Positions 13,544 to 25,321 of a stretch of DNA of 64,000 nucleotides are shown in pieces. Position 1 is the stretch's first letter. Each line of letters starts with the position of its first letter. The notes under the pieces are model-generated. The model saw nothing but the letters and a program-made list of their open reading frames with translations. It was not told the DNA's origin and did no database searches. Both the position numbers and the translations under genes were made by a program. The DNA comes from Ricinus communis (Eukaryota > Streptophyta > Magnoliopsida > Malpighiales > Euphorbiaceae), in contig NC_063258.1 of the NCBI RefSeq assembly GCF_019578655.1, forward strand, positions 23,316,802 to 23,380,801. The letters run 5' to 3'.

Positions 13544-14550
13544 GAGTGTTGCTAAACATATTAGTTTGATCCGAATCGGTTTGAAAAATAAAAAGCAAAA
13601 TCACCAACATTCTTAATAATTTTAGACGCTAGAACAGAATAAAAGAAACCGCCATAAAAGGTATACAGGTTGCCACCAAAAATCTTGTCAAAATCTTCCT
13701 CTCTTTTTTCACTATAATATCCAGCTAGCGGTACCAAAATCTCTATCTTTTTTTTATATTAATCTAAGTTTAATAAAAAAATCATTGAAAATTAAAGAAA
13801 TTTAATTTCAATAGCTAGATAGTTAATGCAATTTAATTTCTGAGTTTCTTTAAAACTAGAATAAGTTGAAAGGTTTTTAGGTTTGGTAAACAAAACCAAG
13901 ATTTGTAAACTAATTTTAGTTTCTCTTCTAGTTTTAACAACAAAAATTTCTTCTTCAATAGATGATATGTATAATAATCGACAGAGAAACCAATTAATGG
14001 AGGGAATATTTGGACTTAATGAAAATAACAGTTTGATGGGAGGTTTGGAAGCCATAATAACCTAGATGTAATATACAACGAAGGAAGAGAAGAATATAGA
14101 AGTACTGGTTGTGCAGAAAAGATACACAGACTGTTGATTCTGAAGAAGATGAAAATAGAAAATGATTTCGTCGAATATTCAAATGACTCAATAAGCTAAT
14201 TGTCATTTCACAAATAAATAAGAAAAATATAGACACAAAAAAGAATCAGAAAAAAATCATATATATTGAAGAACAGAAAAACCCAATAATAGAGAGGAAG
14301 AGAGAGTGGATAAGAAAGAGAAAATTCAAGAGAAAAAAATATAGAGAAAAAGAAAAAATTAAAGCATGAGGAGAAGAGAGAGAGAGAATTGTGATGGTGA
14401 GTGAATGAGAGAGTTTGAGTGATTCAAAGCCTCCTAACAGTAGCATTAACTAAGAGAGACTATTTCTTATTTTCAAATTTCAAATTCTACAACAAAACTC
14501 TAATTCTAAACTCAAATATCATTAAAAACAGCCAATATGTTAGCACTATT
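13544..14550. mobile_element. Possible DNA transposon remnant with imperfect terminal inverted repeats
   Basis: The left end GTGTTGCTAAACATATTAG and the right end AATATGTTAGCACTATT are imperfect inverted repeats of each other, about 1 kb apart. Both ends sit near ATT/TTA microsatellites. The open stretches inside show no known domain. This is a weak call. Confidence 0.3.
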
Positions 14551-14611
14551 ATATATGATTCAACAAAATATCCCTTCTGATCCGGATCAAATTGATCCGT
14601 ATAGATTTACC

Positions 14612-14612
<1 letters not shown>

Positions 14613-14657
<45 letters not shown>
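14613..14657. repeat. (ATT)n microsatellite
   Basis: A perfect ATT trinucleotide run of about 45 bases, about 1.1 kb from the similar run at 13498. Confidence 0.95.
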
Positions 14658-16203
14658 GAAATTGCATCCCAAATTCTTTAGCATGAAATTCCACAAGTTA
14701 TCTTGTTCATCTAATGATTTGGACATAAAGAGCTTCACTTTCCTAGCTAGCAACGGGGACTACCAAAGAATATGCCTAATCAATTTGGTCTGGCTGGTGG
14801 GAAATGGGACTCCTTACACCCCACCTTTCATTTATTCATGAGGCTTACTTGCAAAAACATTTTTAATTTTATATTTATTCTTAAATCAAGTACATAGTTT
14901 TTAATTTTTTTAATTTTAATACTATACTTTAACATTGATTTCAAATTTACTCTTTAGTAAAATTTTCCATTAAATCTACTAACATGAACTCCAGCAACAA
15001 TAAAAGAAGTTGAGTTTATATTAGAATTATTGACTCATCTCATTACTAAAATATTATTGTATAAACATATAAAATTAATTTTTTTCTATTTTGATTTTGA
15101 AATTTCATTAATATTATGTGCTTAAACATCAATATTTTAGTAATGAAAGTGCTGACTCCATCCTTTTCTTTTTGTTGTTGTCACTAGAGTTCAAACCACG
15201 TCAATAGATCTGATTGATAATTTCATCGAAAACTAAAATTAATATTAAAATATAATATTAAAATTGAAAATTTAGAAATTACATACTAAATTCGATAACA
15301 AATGTAAATTACATAATTTTGTTACAATTAAACCTATATGTGATCATCATCTATGAGTTTCTCAACTTAGTTCATTAGAAAAGCATGCATTAGTCTGTCT
15401 GTTCAGTATAAAATATGTCAAAATTATATATTGTAAAATTGAATTCAATTGGCTCTATGTAATCAAAGTATTTTAAAAGATATGTTACCTAGGCTGTAAC
15501 AACAATCTCAAAAATATCTAAATTATTGAATTTTCCAAAAAATAATTAAATAAATAAGAAGATTCTTATTTTTCTGATAGTTGGCAAAGTTAAATGGTAT
15601 ATTTTTAGGAATATTCTAAAAATATTTAAAATATCATTTTTACTTTTAAATTTTTTTTTTCAAAAATACTGTAAGCTAAAATTTGATTTTAAAATATGGT
15701 AGTATATATTGGATATGTTTTTTCTATAAAATAGTATATTGTTATTAGCAAATTAGTATATGTTTTCATAAATTTTGTGGGATTGAATTGTTTGATATAT
15801 GTTTAATATATGCTTGATATTTATTTGGTAACTATTCAATAATAGTTACTATATATAACTAGTATCAAAAATTAGTATTTAAAAATATTTTTTGATATCT
15901 TTTTTGATATTTTTAGTATCAATTTTACATATTTTAATATATATTTGGTATATATTTAATATATAATTAGTATATAAAATTAGCATATAAAATTATTTTT
16001 TCGGTATGTATTTCATAATTTTAATATCTATTTTACATGTCTCTTTTGGTATAAAAGTACCTAAACTAGCATATAGCTAACATAATAATAGACAATACAA
16101 CAAATAAAGAGATGACTGCCAAACACTACCAATCTTACAACATACATTAAAATACCAGTTCATGCTTTAGTATACTAATCTCTGTCTCTCAAGGGTTATG
16201 CTT
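14658..16203. other. Intergenic DNA
   Basis: AT-rich. The part from about 15690 to 16030 repeats motifs such as 'TTTGGTATATATTTAATATATAATTAG'-like words several times; comparable wording occurs at 26100-26600, so both may be relics of one repeat family. No gene is seen. Confidence 0.5.
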
Positions 16204-16430
16204 CTATCCAGCAAAGTAAGCATTATCTCTTCTGTTATTCCTGAAAGCACAACATCCAACAGAGTAGACAATGATGAGGACGATCAAGAATATATGATGT
16301 TCACAAAAACAACCTTCTTCCCATCACTCTTGAAGTTGTCAAGGAGTCCACCCTTACATAAGTTGTAGTTAAAGCAAAGAATATTCTGATCCTTGCTACA
16401 TGCAACACAGTTAAAATTCTCGTAATGTGA
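16204..16430 (-). pseudogene. Tetraspanin C-terminal fragment, frameshifted
   Basis: On the minus strand the text from about 16420 to 16290 reads like the last extracellular part of a plant tetraspanin: CVACSKDQNILC, then a Cys pair and a GLLDNFKSDGKK-like stretch leading to the fourth membrane helix. After a frameshift near 16288 it continues IIVYSVGCCAFRNNRRDN and ends at a stop at 16206-16204. GCCAFRN just after the last helix is a hallmark of the plant TET family (closest to TET3/TET4-like members from memory). The first three helices and the large loop are missing. This is a truncated, frameshifted gene fragment, probably left by duplication or transposon capture. The 3' flank of element A lies 430 bases away. 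Confidence 0.75.
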
Positions 16431-16856
16431 TTAGACTTATTGGCTTATAACAACTTGAATATTTTGAATATAATATCAAATCAATTAGCATCGTACACAT
16501 TAAAATCATCACCAAAAATAAAAAAGGTATTATTGATGAGATTCATCAAACACCTTAGATACATATTTAAATATCAGTTACAATCATCTATTTTTCTAAA
16601 TTTTTCAACACTAGAAAGTAAATCACTACACCTCCTATCAAATTACTAAAACCCAAAATTCTAAAAATACAATCAACAATAAATCAAAATGATACAATAT
16701 ATTTTTTTTCTACCATTAATAAATAAAAGATTTACAAATACTTTTGCTTCTTTTTCAAACTCTTGGTTACTGATTTATGAACTATTTTTTCAAAGTAAAA
16801 GAACAAATTAAAACCATGCCTTAAATAAAATGAGTTACAAAATTCTATATATATAT
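16431..16856. other. Short intergenic gap before element A
   Basis: AT-rich and without a recognisable gene. Its last five bases (16852-16856, TATAT) are the target duplication of element A. Confidence 0.6.
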
Positions 16857-17185
16857 TGTTATTTTTGGCTCCTTTATACCACATTGAAAAGCTAAGAAAA
16901 GGAAGAAGTAGTCCCAAGACTATAAATAGTGAGCCTTCTCTCCTTTTCCAAGTGTCAAAGAAAAACAATGGGCCTTAAATTTCTATGGGCTAAATTGTAT
17001 TTCTCTTCTTTCTCTTCTTATTAGTATTTCTTTGTAATTCTATTGAATTAAGAAATATTATTTTGGCAGTGCCCGAGGAAGTAAGCGTAATTTTTATCAA
17101 ACTTTATTAAAGTTCCGGTGTTTCTTTTCTTATTGTTTATTTAATAGCTTATTTGTCGGTGAAAACTAACCCGATTTCCACAACA
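16857..17185 (+). repeat. Element A 5' LTR
   Basis: 329 bases, from TGTTATTTTTGGCTCC to CCACAACA. It holds a TATA box (TATAAATA, 16921-16928). This is longer than the other LTR because the 3' copy has lost the segment around the TATA box. Confidence 0.95.
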
Positions 17186-17187
17186 AT

Positions 17188-17200
17188 TGGTATCAGAGCC
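17188..17200 (+). other. Element A primer binding site
   Basis: TGGTATCAGAGCC, two bases after the 5' LTR, matches the 3' end of plant initiator tRNA-Met as used by most plant Copia elements. Confidence 0.9.
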
Positions 17201-17304
17201 AGATTGTTGAGTGGTTGCAATTTAAATTGATCTTCCATATCAGAAAAGAATCTAGGTCATTCCGCATTGTATTTGAAAGCTATTAAATATAGATCAAAGC
17301 AAAA

Positions 17305-18135
17305 ATGGCTGATGGTGAAAGTACCTCTACACCAACCACAATAGTAGCACCAAATTCGTCAATTTCAGTGAGAAATGCAGTGGCGAATTCCAGAATTGTG
17401 GTGGAAATATTTGATGGTACTGGTTATTTTAGTACGTGGCAAGGTGAAGTTCTAGATGCCTTATTCCAATAAGGTCTAGATATTGCGATTGAAGATGAGA
17501 AATCAGACTGTGTGGAGAATGAGTGGAAAATAATTAATCGATTGACATGTGGTACAATTCGATCGTGCTTATCCAAAGAGCAGATATATGCATTATGTAA
17601 AGAAACTTCTGCTAGTAAATTGTGGAAAGTATTGGAGGAAAAATTTCTGAAAAAGAGTAGTCAAAATAAACTCCATATGAAAAAAAAGATTGTTTAGATT
17701 CACATATGTTCCTGGTACCACAATGAATGATCACATAACAAACTTCAACCAGCTTGTTGCTGACTTGATGAATTTAGATGTGACATTTGAAGATGAAGAT
17801 TTGGTCTTAATATTGTTGCGATCTCTTCCAGAAGAATTTGAATTCCTTGAGACTCCTTTACTCTATGGGAAGACTGAAGTGTCTCTCAGTGAGGTTTATG
17901 TTGTTTTATACTGTTATGAATTACGAAGAAAAGATAAAAAAAAAGGTAGCTCCAGTGGTGCAACGAAAGCTTTGATAGTGAGAGGCTGTTCGGAGAAAAG
18001 AAGTAAAGGGAAGATTGAAGTCCAAAGTTGGCAAAGACCAATGTGCCTTTTTCCGGAAAAAGAGGCACTGGGAGAAAAACTGTCCGAAGCTAAAATAAAA
18101 AGGCCAAAGGGAAAGCTGTTACAGATTCAAATGTA
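17305..18135 (+). pseudogene. Element A gag remnant
   Basis: It starts at ATG 17305 (MADGESTSTP). An in-frame stop follows at about 17470 and a frameshift near 17690, after which the gag text continues with conserved blocks such as LPEEFEFLETPLLYGKT. A degraded zinc-knuckle-like region lies near 18030-18090, with the CCHC pattern no longer in one frame. Gag would package the element RNA. The match is to UBN2-type gag of Copia elements. It cannot give a full product. Confidence 0.85.
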
Positions 18136-18149
18136 GCTGAATGTGATTC

Positions 18150-21100
18150 TGATCTTTCATTAGTAATGATGCCATCAACCAGTAATTTGGAAGCTTGGAT
18201 TCTTGATTCAGGTTGTAGCCACCATATATGTCCCAACCGGGAGTGGTTTTCTGATTTCAAAAAAACAGAGGGTGGAGTTGTCTACACAACAAATGACAAC
18301 ACGTGCAAAACTGCTGGAATTGGTTCAGTTTGATTGAAGAATCATAATGGATCAATTAGAATTATGACTGATGTCAGATATGTGCCGAGTTTGACAAGAA
18401 ACCTTATTTCTTTGGGAGTTCTGGCAAGAAAAGGCTTCACTATTGCCATTAAAAATGAAATTTTAAAAGTTATCTCTCGGGCACTTATTGTCATGAAAGG
18501 TGCTCAGCAAAGCAATAACTTGTATTACTATCTTGGTAATCCAGTTATTGGTACAACAATAGTAGTTTCTAGTTATAATCAGGAACTAGAAGCACCAGTT
18601 TGTGGCATATGCGTTTAGGACATGTAGACGAAAAATTCTTGAAATTTCTGGTAAATCAAGGATTATTGCAGGGAGTGAAAGTCTGCAAATTGAATTTCTG
18701 TAAACATTGTGTCAAGGGGAAACAAACAAGAGTGAAGTTTGGTACTGCAATTCATGATATTAAGAGTATTTTGGATTATGTTCACTCAGATGTATGGAGA
18801 CCCTCCAAGACAGCTTCAATGGGAGGCAAACATTATTATGTTTCCTTCGTTGATGATTTTTCCCGGAGAGTGTGGGTGAAGACAAAGGATGAATTGTTAG
18901 GAGTTTTTCTCACTTGGTAAAAGTTGGTAGAAACTCAAACGGGCAGAAAGATCAAACGTCTCCGAACAGATAATGAAGGAGAGTATACAAGTGATCCTTT
19001 TACGAAAGTCTGCAAAGATGAAGGTATTGTGAGACACTTCACTATCAGAAATACATCACAACAGAATGAGGTAGTAGAAAAGATGAACTGGGCTCTACTG
19101 GAGAAAGTTCGGTGTATGTTGTCCAATGCAGGGTTGGGCAGACAGTTCTAGGCTGAGGTTGTAACATACGCGTGTCATCTCATTAATCGTTTGCCATCAA
19201 CTGCTATCAATGGTAAAACACCTTTAGAGATATGGTATGGAAAACCTGCTACAGATTATGATTTCTTACATGTTTTTGGTTCCACTGCATATTATCATGT
19301 TAAGGAATTAAAGTTAGATATGAGGGCAAGAAAAGCAATTTTCATGGGGATATCATCAGGTGTAAAAGGATATCGCCTTTGGTGCCCAGATTTAAAGAAG
19401 ATAATCTTCAGCAGAGATGTTACCTTTGAAGAATCTACTATAGTGAAAAAGGTAGAAGAGCAGGAGACAAATGGAGCTTCACAGCAGGTGGAGCATTCTC
19501 CCAAACAGGTGCAGTTTGATGGTAGTAGAAATACTGAACCAACAGTAGATTAGTCTGATAAATCTACTCCTCTAGAAGAAGGGGAGTTAGAAGATGAATG
19601 AGGTGATGAAGTAGAGGTTCCAGCACAAGAACCTCCACGTTAATATGAGTCAATTGCATTGAGTAAGCCAAAAAGGAATACTAGAAAACCTGCTCATTTT
19701 AAAGATTTTGTAATCTTTGTATCTTCAAATATTGATGTTCCGGCCACATATATTGAAGTTGTACAGAGCTCTGAGGCAAATAAGTAAAAAATGGCTATGG
19801 AGGAAGAAATGCAATCCTTTGAGAAAAACCAGACGTGGAAGCTAGCTAGTCTGTCTAAAGGAAAGAAGGCAATTGATTGCAAATGGGTATTCGCAAAGAA
19901 GGATGGATTTTCTAACAAGAATGATGTTCGCTACAAGGCAAGATTGGTAGCTAAGAGCTATGCTCAAAAGGAAGGAATTGACTACAATGAAGTTTTTTCT
20001 CTAGTGGTGAAGCATTCCTCCATTAGAATATTGTTAGCCTTGGTAGCACAATTGAATTTGAAACTATTTCAAATGGATGTAAAAACTGCATTCTTACATG
20101 GTAATCTGGAAGATAAAATCTATATGGATCAGCGTGAAGAATTTAAGGTTGCCGAAAAAGAAATTTTGGTGTGCAAATTGAATAGACCGTTGTATGGTTT
20201 GAAACAGTCACCGAGGCAGTGGTACAAATGATTTGATAAGTTTATGATGAGGCAAAGATACACAAGAAGCAAATATGATCATTGTGTATGCTTGAAAAGG
20301 CTACAGGATAGATCCTTTATCTATCTTCTCCTTTATGTTGATGATATACTTATTGCATTAAAGAGTAGAGGAGAAATTGAACAGTTAAAGGCTCAATTAA
20401 ATCAAGAGCTTGAAATGAAGGATTTAGGTGAAGCTAGAAAGATTCTTGGTATGGAGATAAGCAAAGACAGAAAATCGGGGAGACTTTGTTTAACTCAAAA
20501 GAAATATCTCAGAAAGGTACTGAAGTGGTTTGGAATTGATGAAACGACAAAGCCTGTCAGTACCCACTTGCTCCTCATTTTAAATTCAGTGCTTCTCAAT
20601 CTTCAAAGAATGATGAAGATTGAGAATATATGTTGAAGGTTCCATATGCAAATGTAATTCGTAGCTTGATGTATGCTATGGTGTGCACAAGGCCTGACAT
20701 TTCACAAGCAGTTGGAGTTGTGAGTAGGTATATGCATGATCTTGAAAAAAGACATTGGCAAGCTGTGAAATGGATCCTAAGGTATATTCAGAATATTGTG
20801 GATATTAGACTAATGTTTGAGCATGATGAGAAGTTTGGTCTGAGTGTAGTTGGATATTGTGATTCTGACTACGCAGGTGATTTGGAAAAAAGTCGGTCAA
20901 CTCCTGGTTATGTATTTACACTTGCAAAAGTACCAATTAGTTGAAAGTCTACTTTGCAGTCAACGGTTGCTTTGTCTACAACAGAGGCAAAGTATATGGC
21001 AGTTACAGAAGCTGTAAAGGAGGCAATTTGGCTTCAGGGGTTGGTAAAGACTTCAGAATTGATTAGAAGCACGTCAAAGTGCATTGTGATAGTCAGGGTG

Positions 21101-21310
21101 CTATCTGTTTAGCTAAAAACCAAGTCTATCATTGAAGGACAAAACATACCGATGTTTATTATCACTACGTGAGAGAAATTCTTGAAGAATGTGAGATACT
21201 TCTTCAGAAGATCCCAACTGCTGAAAATCCTGCAGATATGATTATGAAAGTAGTAACTGGTGTCAAGTTCCAACATTGTTTGAACTTGATAAATGTTTTG
21301 AAAATTTGAA
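18150..21310 (+). pseudogene. Element A pol remnant: protease, integrase, RT, RNase H
   Basis: Read across several frames. Protease motif LDSGCSHH lies at about 18200. The integrase zinc region begins WHMRLGH near 18600 and has CKHC. The integrase core shows its three acidic sites in HSDVW, RTDNEGEY and VVEKMN. RT carries KAIDCKWVF and YVDDILIA near 20335. RNase H shows YCDSDYAGD and STTEAKYMA. Stops occur for example at 18331 (TGA), 18918, 19149, 19552, 20229 and 20942, and several are one transition away from a sense codon. The domain order (integrase before RT) defines Copia. Confidence 0.9.
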
Positions 21311-21410
21311 GATGGGCGCTTCAAACGCATTTGAAGGCATTGCTAAATTTGTGATGAGAGAAAAAAATAGAATGTTTGATTGGGCTTAGGAAGTCGCCAA
21401 GATGGAGATT

Positions 21411-21685
21411 TGTTATTTTTGGCTCCTTTATCCCACATTGAAAAGCTAAGAAAAGGAATGCCTTCTCTCCTTTTCCAAGTGTAAAAAAAACGGGCCTTAT
21501 ATTTCTATGGACTAAATTGTATTTCATTTCTTTTTCTTCTTATTAATATTTCTTTGTAATTTTATTGAATTAAGAAATATTATTTTGGTAGTACTTGCCC
21601 AAACTCGTTAAAGTTCTGGTGTTTTCTTTTATTGTTTATTTAATAGCTTATTTGTCGGTGAAAACTAATCCGATTTCCACAACAT
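21411..21685 (+). repeat. Element A 3' LTR
   Basis: 275 bases, TGTTATTTTTGGCTCC to CCACAACA. Compared with the 5' LTR it lacks about 30 bases including the TATA box, and is rearranged near GTAGTACTTGCCC. Confidence 0.95.
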
Positions 21686-22402
21686 ATATTCATTACTAAA
21701 AAAACTGCAATACAAGAAAATAAGAATGCCTAAAAAAAAGAAGAAAGAAATAAAAATTTAAAAATCAAAATGAAAAAAAAGAGTTAAAAGATAGAAAAAG
21801 AAAGAAGAGAGAAGAATAGAAAAACTGAAAAAAATGATAAAACTAAAGTCAAAGTAAAAATAAATATAAATATAAATATAAATAATTTTTTTTTAAGAAA
21901 AACAGTATTTTATATGATTTTCTTAAAAATAAAACCATGTAATTTCCTCGAGTTAAGATTGAGCTTTGGGCCTTTTGAGGGGAGGAACTGGTTTGCTAAT
22001 AGAAATCAGACAACATTTAACAGCCCAAAAAGAATTTATTTTTTAAATGGGCCTATCAATATTTGCTCCTTTGAGCAGGAAAAAGGACAAGTGTTTCCAT
22101 ATGTAGATTTAGCATTTTATTTTGGGCTCAATACTGTTTTCTTAGTTTTGATCTCATATATAAATGGTTTATCTATTATTTATTATATTAAAAGATTATT
22201 TAAATTTTTATAAAAACCATCTAATATTCTGTCTAACATTAACATAATTAACAAATAAAATTTAATAATTTAAAATTATAATTTAATTACGGAAATTTTA
22301 TTAAATATCAAAGACATTCAAAAGTATTTTTTATTAAATTAAAATAAAATCTTATTTCTAGCAACAAAGTTAATTATAACATCTATGTACTTATATTGTT
22401 CT
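21686..22402. other. Intergenic DNA between element A and the solo LTR
   Basis: Purine-rich then AT-rich. No gene is called; the open stretch 21914-22213 has no known domain. The last five bases (22398-22402, GTTCT) are the target duplication of the solo LTR. Confidence 0.6.
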
Positions 22403-23050
22403 TGTCACGACCCCACCCGTGGGCCCGTGACCGGCACTAGGGAATGGGTAGGCTTAAGGCCACCGAAACCCGTAGTAAGCCTGACACTCACTGATTTAAA
22501 CAAATCTCAACTCAAATTTATATTATTAAAACCATAAATTATCTTAATAGTTACACTTTACAAAATTACTTCGGTCTACCAGAAAATACTAGGCGAGACC
22601 CGAAGCTCAGAAAATTTACAACTGATACATATACTAATTACTACTGCGGAGAATCTAAGATTTACCATTTTACATACCAAATCAAATACTTCACCCGATG
22701 ATGAAGGAGTCGGGTTACTGAATAAGAGTCGCGAGAGAACTAACAGTCACGAATCTGAAAAACAATAAATGGAGACTCGGTCTAGAGTGAGTTAAAATCA
22801 TACATCTAAAACAGTTTCAAATATCTCAATGTCACATTCATTTAATTTTAAAATAATTAATAAATCACGCGAACCATACGTGTCATGTTAAAACATATGT
22901 GTCATGCCATGCTTAAACAAAATTTATTCCACATGCAACGGGATGATTACTTGAGTAGAACTCTAATCCCAACTCTAAAATCTCGATTATTTCAACACTT
23001 ATGTCTCAACTAACCTCAACTCTATCATCTCAAACCTCTCATTCCAATAG

Positions 23051-23420
23051 GACTGGCGCCCAGAGAGCAAAGCTCGACCAGGGACCTTACCTCCAGTCCG
23101 GTCACTTAACTCTCAGCCTTAGCCTTTTGGCTCTCTTATCCAATAAGATCGCCCCCGAGAGCAAAGCTCGACCAGGGACCTTACCTCCAGTCTGGTCACT
23201 TAAGTATCCAAATAAGAAATCTAATAGCCATTCGACTCTCTTAATCTAATAAGACTGGCGCCCCGAGAGCAAAGCTCGACCAGGGACCTTACCTCCAGTC
23301 TGGTCACTTAAATATCCAAATAAGCCGGCGCCCCGAGAGCAATGCTCGACCAGGGACCTTTACTCCGGCAACCACACTCTACTAAGCCCAGAGAGCGATG
23401 CTCGACCAGGGCAGGTCCTA
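23051..23420 (-). repeat. Tandem repeats inside the solo LTR
   Basis: About five imperfect units of roughly 70-105 bases share the words GAGAGCAAAGCTCGACCAGG and ACCTTACCTCCAGTC, starting near 23051, 23147, 23253, 23324 and 23388. The last two units are shortened. Two units of the same type, in the other orientation, lie at about 48236-48300 and 48340-48380 in element E. Confidence 0.85.
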
Positions 23421-24129
23421 ATCTTTCTTTCTCAAAATTTTTACCTCTTTACCTTTTTCTTATCTCTCTCATATTATATTGGACACTCATCCAACTCCTA
23501 TGTTCTACTGCCGTCCCATCCTGAGTCATCATGCAATATTAAAATTGGTAATAAAGGAAAAACATATTTAAATAGTAACTAAAAGCATCATGCAAATGAT
23601 AATAATAATAATTGAATGAAAAATTGAAATTGCAAATAAATATTCTCAGTAGCAAATCAAATTTTATGCATGACACGTGCGTAAACGATATATGACTTTA
23701 ACTCACAGAATTAGGCGACCTCCTAGCTCAGCTTAGGTGTCTCGGTAGGAGCGAGCCGAACAGACAGATCATCTAATCACGGAAAACAATTTATCAAAAC
23801 GATGAAACAATTACAATAGATCCTAGGTCTAGATTCCTGGTGATCGCTCTAAGAATCTCGACTGCGGGAACTACCGAAAATTCAGGCGAACCTCCCCTAC
23901 AACACGAACATTACCCCCGTAAAAACGGGTCCAGGACTGCCAGGAAAAACACTCCAAATACTTACAATTAAAACAACGGGAGTCGGGTCCCCAAACTTCA
24001 CTATTTCCGACTCCGCCACACAAAGACAAAACACAAGGCGGCAGACAATTATTTTGACCCACAAATACCATCAAATACACAATATAAACCAAAAGACACA
24101 ATTAAACTAAGAATTTCTAAAAATGACGG

Positions 24130-24770
24130 GCTAAAGAAAATTACCAAGACGCTTTCGGTCGGTCGACTCGCCTCCAGCCGGAGTCCGATCGACGATCCGA
24201 ACACACCATCGGACTCACAACGACGCTGATGACGATCCCCGCTTTCGATTTTCCGATCTGACACCCGACCATCCGGAGAAATTTGCGGACGATCTCGACC
24301 GTCGATTCACAAACGAAGCCCGATCGCCACGAAACCGGTGCCATCGCGAAGCTTGAGCTGAGGAGAGTCGGGATACATCCTCCGATCGTCCCTCCTCCGC
24401 CGGATCTCGCCGGAAAAGCTGAAAAACGCCGGCTGCCACCATTTTCTCTCTCCACCGGATCTTCCGTTTTCGGCCACCACTGGCGTCGCCGCTGCTACCA
24501 AAAGAAAGCTCTCGTCGAGAGGAGCCGATCGCCACCCAACTCGGCCGCCAACAACGCCGGAAACACGCCTGGAAGCTGCTGCCACACGCGCGATTCCCGC
24601 CGCCGCTGGAGCTGCTGCTGCCATCGCCGCTGCGCTCGCCAGCGCACGCCGCTCCGTCGGCCAACGCTCCACGCCTTCGACGGTCGCCGCCGACGCCTGC
24701 AACTTCCCCTTCTCTCTCTTCCCGACGCCGCACTCTCTCTCTCTCTCCTCCTTTCTTCTTCCCCGACTTC
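24130..24770 (-). other. GC-rich core of the solo LTR
   Basis: A sharply GC-rich, CpG- and CCG-rich island within an AT-rich window, with long open frames on both strands (24283-24924 plus, 24215-24733 minus) of low-complexity Arg/Ser/Ala text. No domain is recognised. It most likely is the transcribed leader part of the LTR, not a gene; in LTR sense it reads CT/GA-rich then GGCGGCGG-rich. Confidence 0.6.
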
Positions 24771-25321
24771 TTTTTCTTTCAATATCGACATTAGGCCCCC
24801 GAACTTTTCCTTATTACAATTTGGTCCCTCAACTTCCTTAATTACTTACAATTTCATCCTGCAGAATTTAAATTTGACCCCCAAACTTCTTTTTAGCCTA
24901 TCAATTAAGCCCTTAACTATTTAATTTGGGCCAAATTAGAATTACTGAAAATACACAATTACAAAAATACCCCTGACCGACATATTTATTTACGAAAATA
25001 CCAAACTCACAAATTTCCATTAAAACCCCATAAAAATAAAATTATACTTTCAATCCTTATTCCAAAATAAATTTCCAATTTAGTCCTAACACACAATTAA
25101 ATTAAATAATCAATTTTTCCAAAATTCTTTTATAAACACATCCTTTACAATTCTACCATAATTTTCCAATATATAATTTTACTTATATAAATATGCATTT
25201 GGAAAAATTTGAATAACCAAAATATAATCATTTTAAATTAAACCCAATAATAATGAGGCTAAAATTAACTTAAATAAAAACTCATTATTAAATATATAAA
25301 AATTCCGGGTGTTACAGTTCT

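Larger units (their letters stand above)
16857..21685 (+). mobile_element. Element A: complete but decayed Ty1/Copia retrotransposon
   Basis: LTRs run TG...CA at 16857-17185 and 21411-21685, with the 5 bp target duplication TATAT on both sides (16852-16856 and 21686-21690). A primer site for initiator tRNA-Met follows the first LTR. The internal region keeps the Copia order gag, protease, integrase, reverse transcriptase, RNase H. A purine-rich tract (AAGATGGAGA) sits just before the second LTR. The wording is close to the Tork/TNT1-type lineage. Many stops and frameshifts make it non-autonomous. Confidence 0.95.
22403..25316 (-). mobile_element. Solo LTR of a Ty3/Gypsy element, 2914 bp
   Basis: On the minus strand it begins TGTAACACCCGG (25316) and ends GGTCGTGACA (22403), that is TG...CA. 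It is flanked by perfect 5 bp duplications GTTCT (22398-22402 and 25317-25321), with no internal region. This is the expected result of recombination between two LTRs. The end is nearly the same as the LTR end at 48880-48974, which is followed by a primer site and Tekay/Del-like gag-pol, so it belongs to that family. Such long LTRs fit that lineage. Confidence 0.93.

Noticed and set aside
13355..13555. Poly-leucine open frame
   Set aside because: It is a read-through of the ATT microsatellite, with no domain or gene context.
23051..23420. Regular repeats with spacers, considered as a CRISPR-like array
   Set aside because: The units are long and imperfect, spacers are related to each other, and the array lies in a plant LTR.
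24215..24924. Overlapping open frames of 98-213 codons on both strands, as possible genes
   Set aside because: They lie wholly inside a solo LTR, are low-complexity Arg/Ser/Ala text caused by GC-rich composition, and show no domain.
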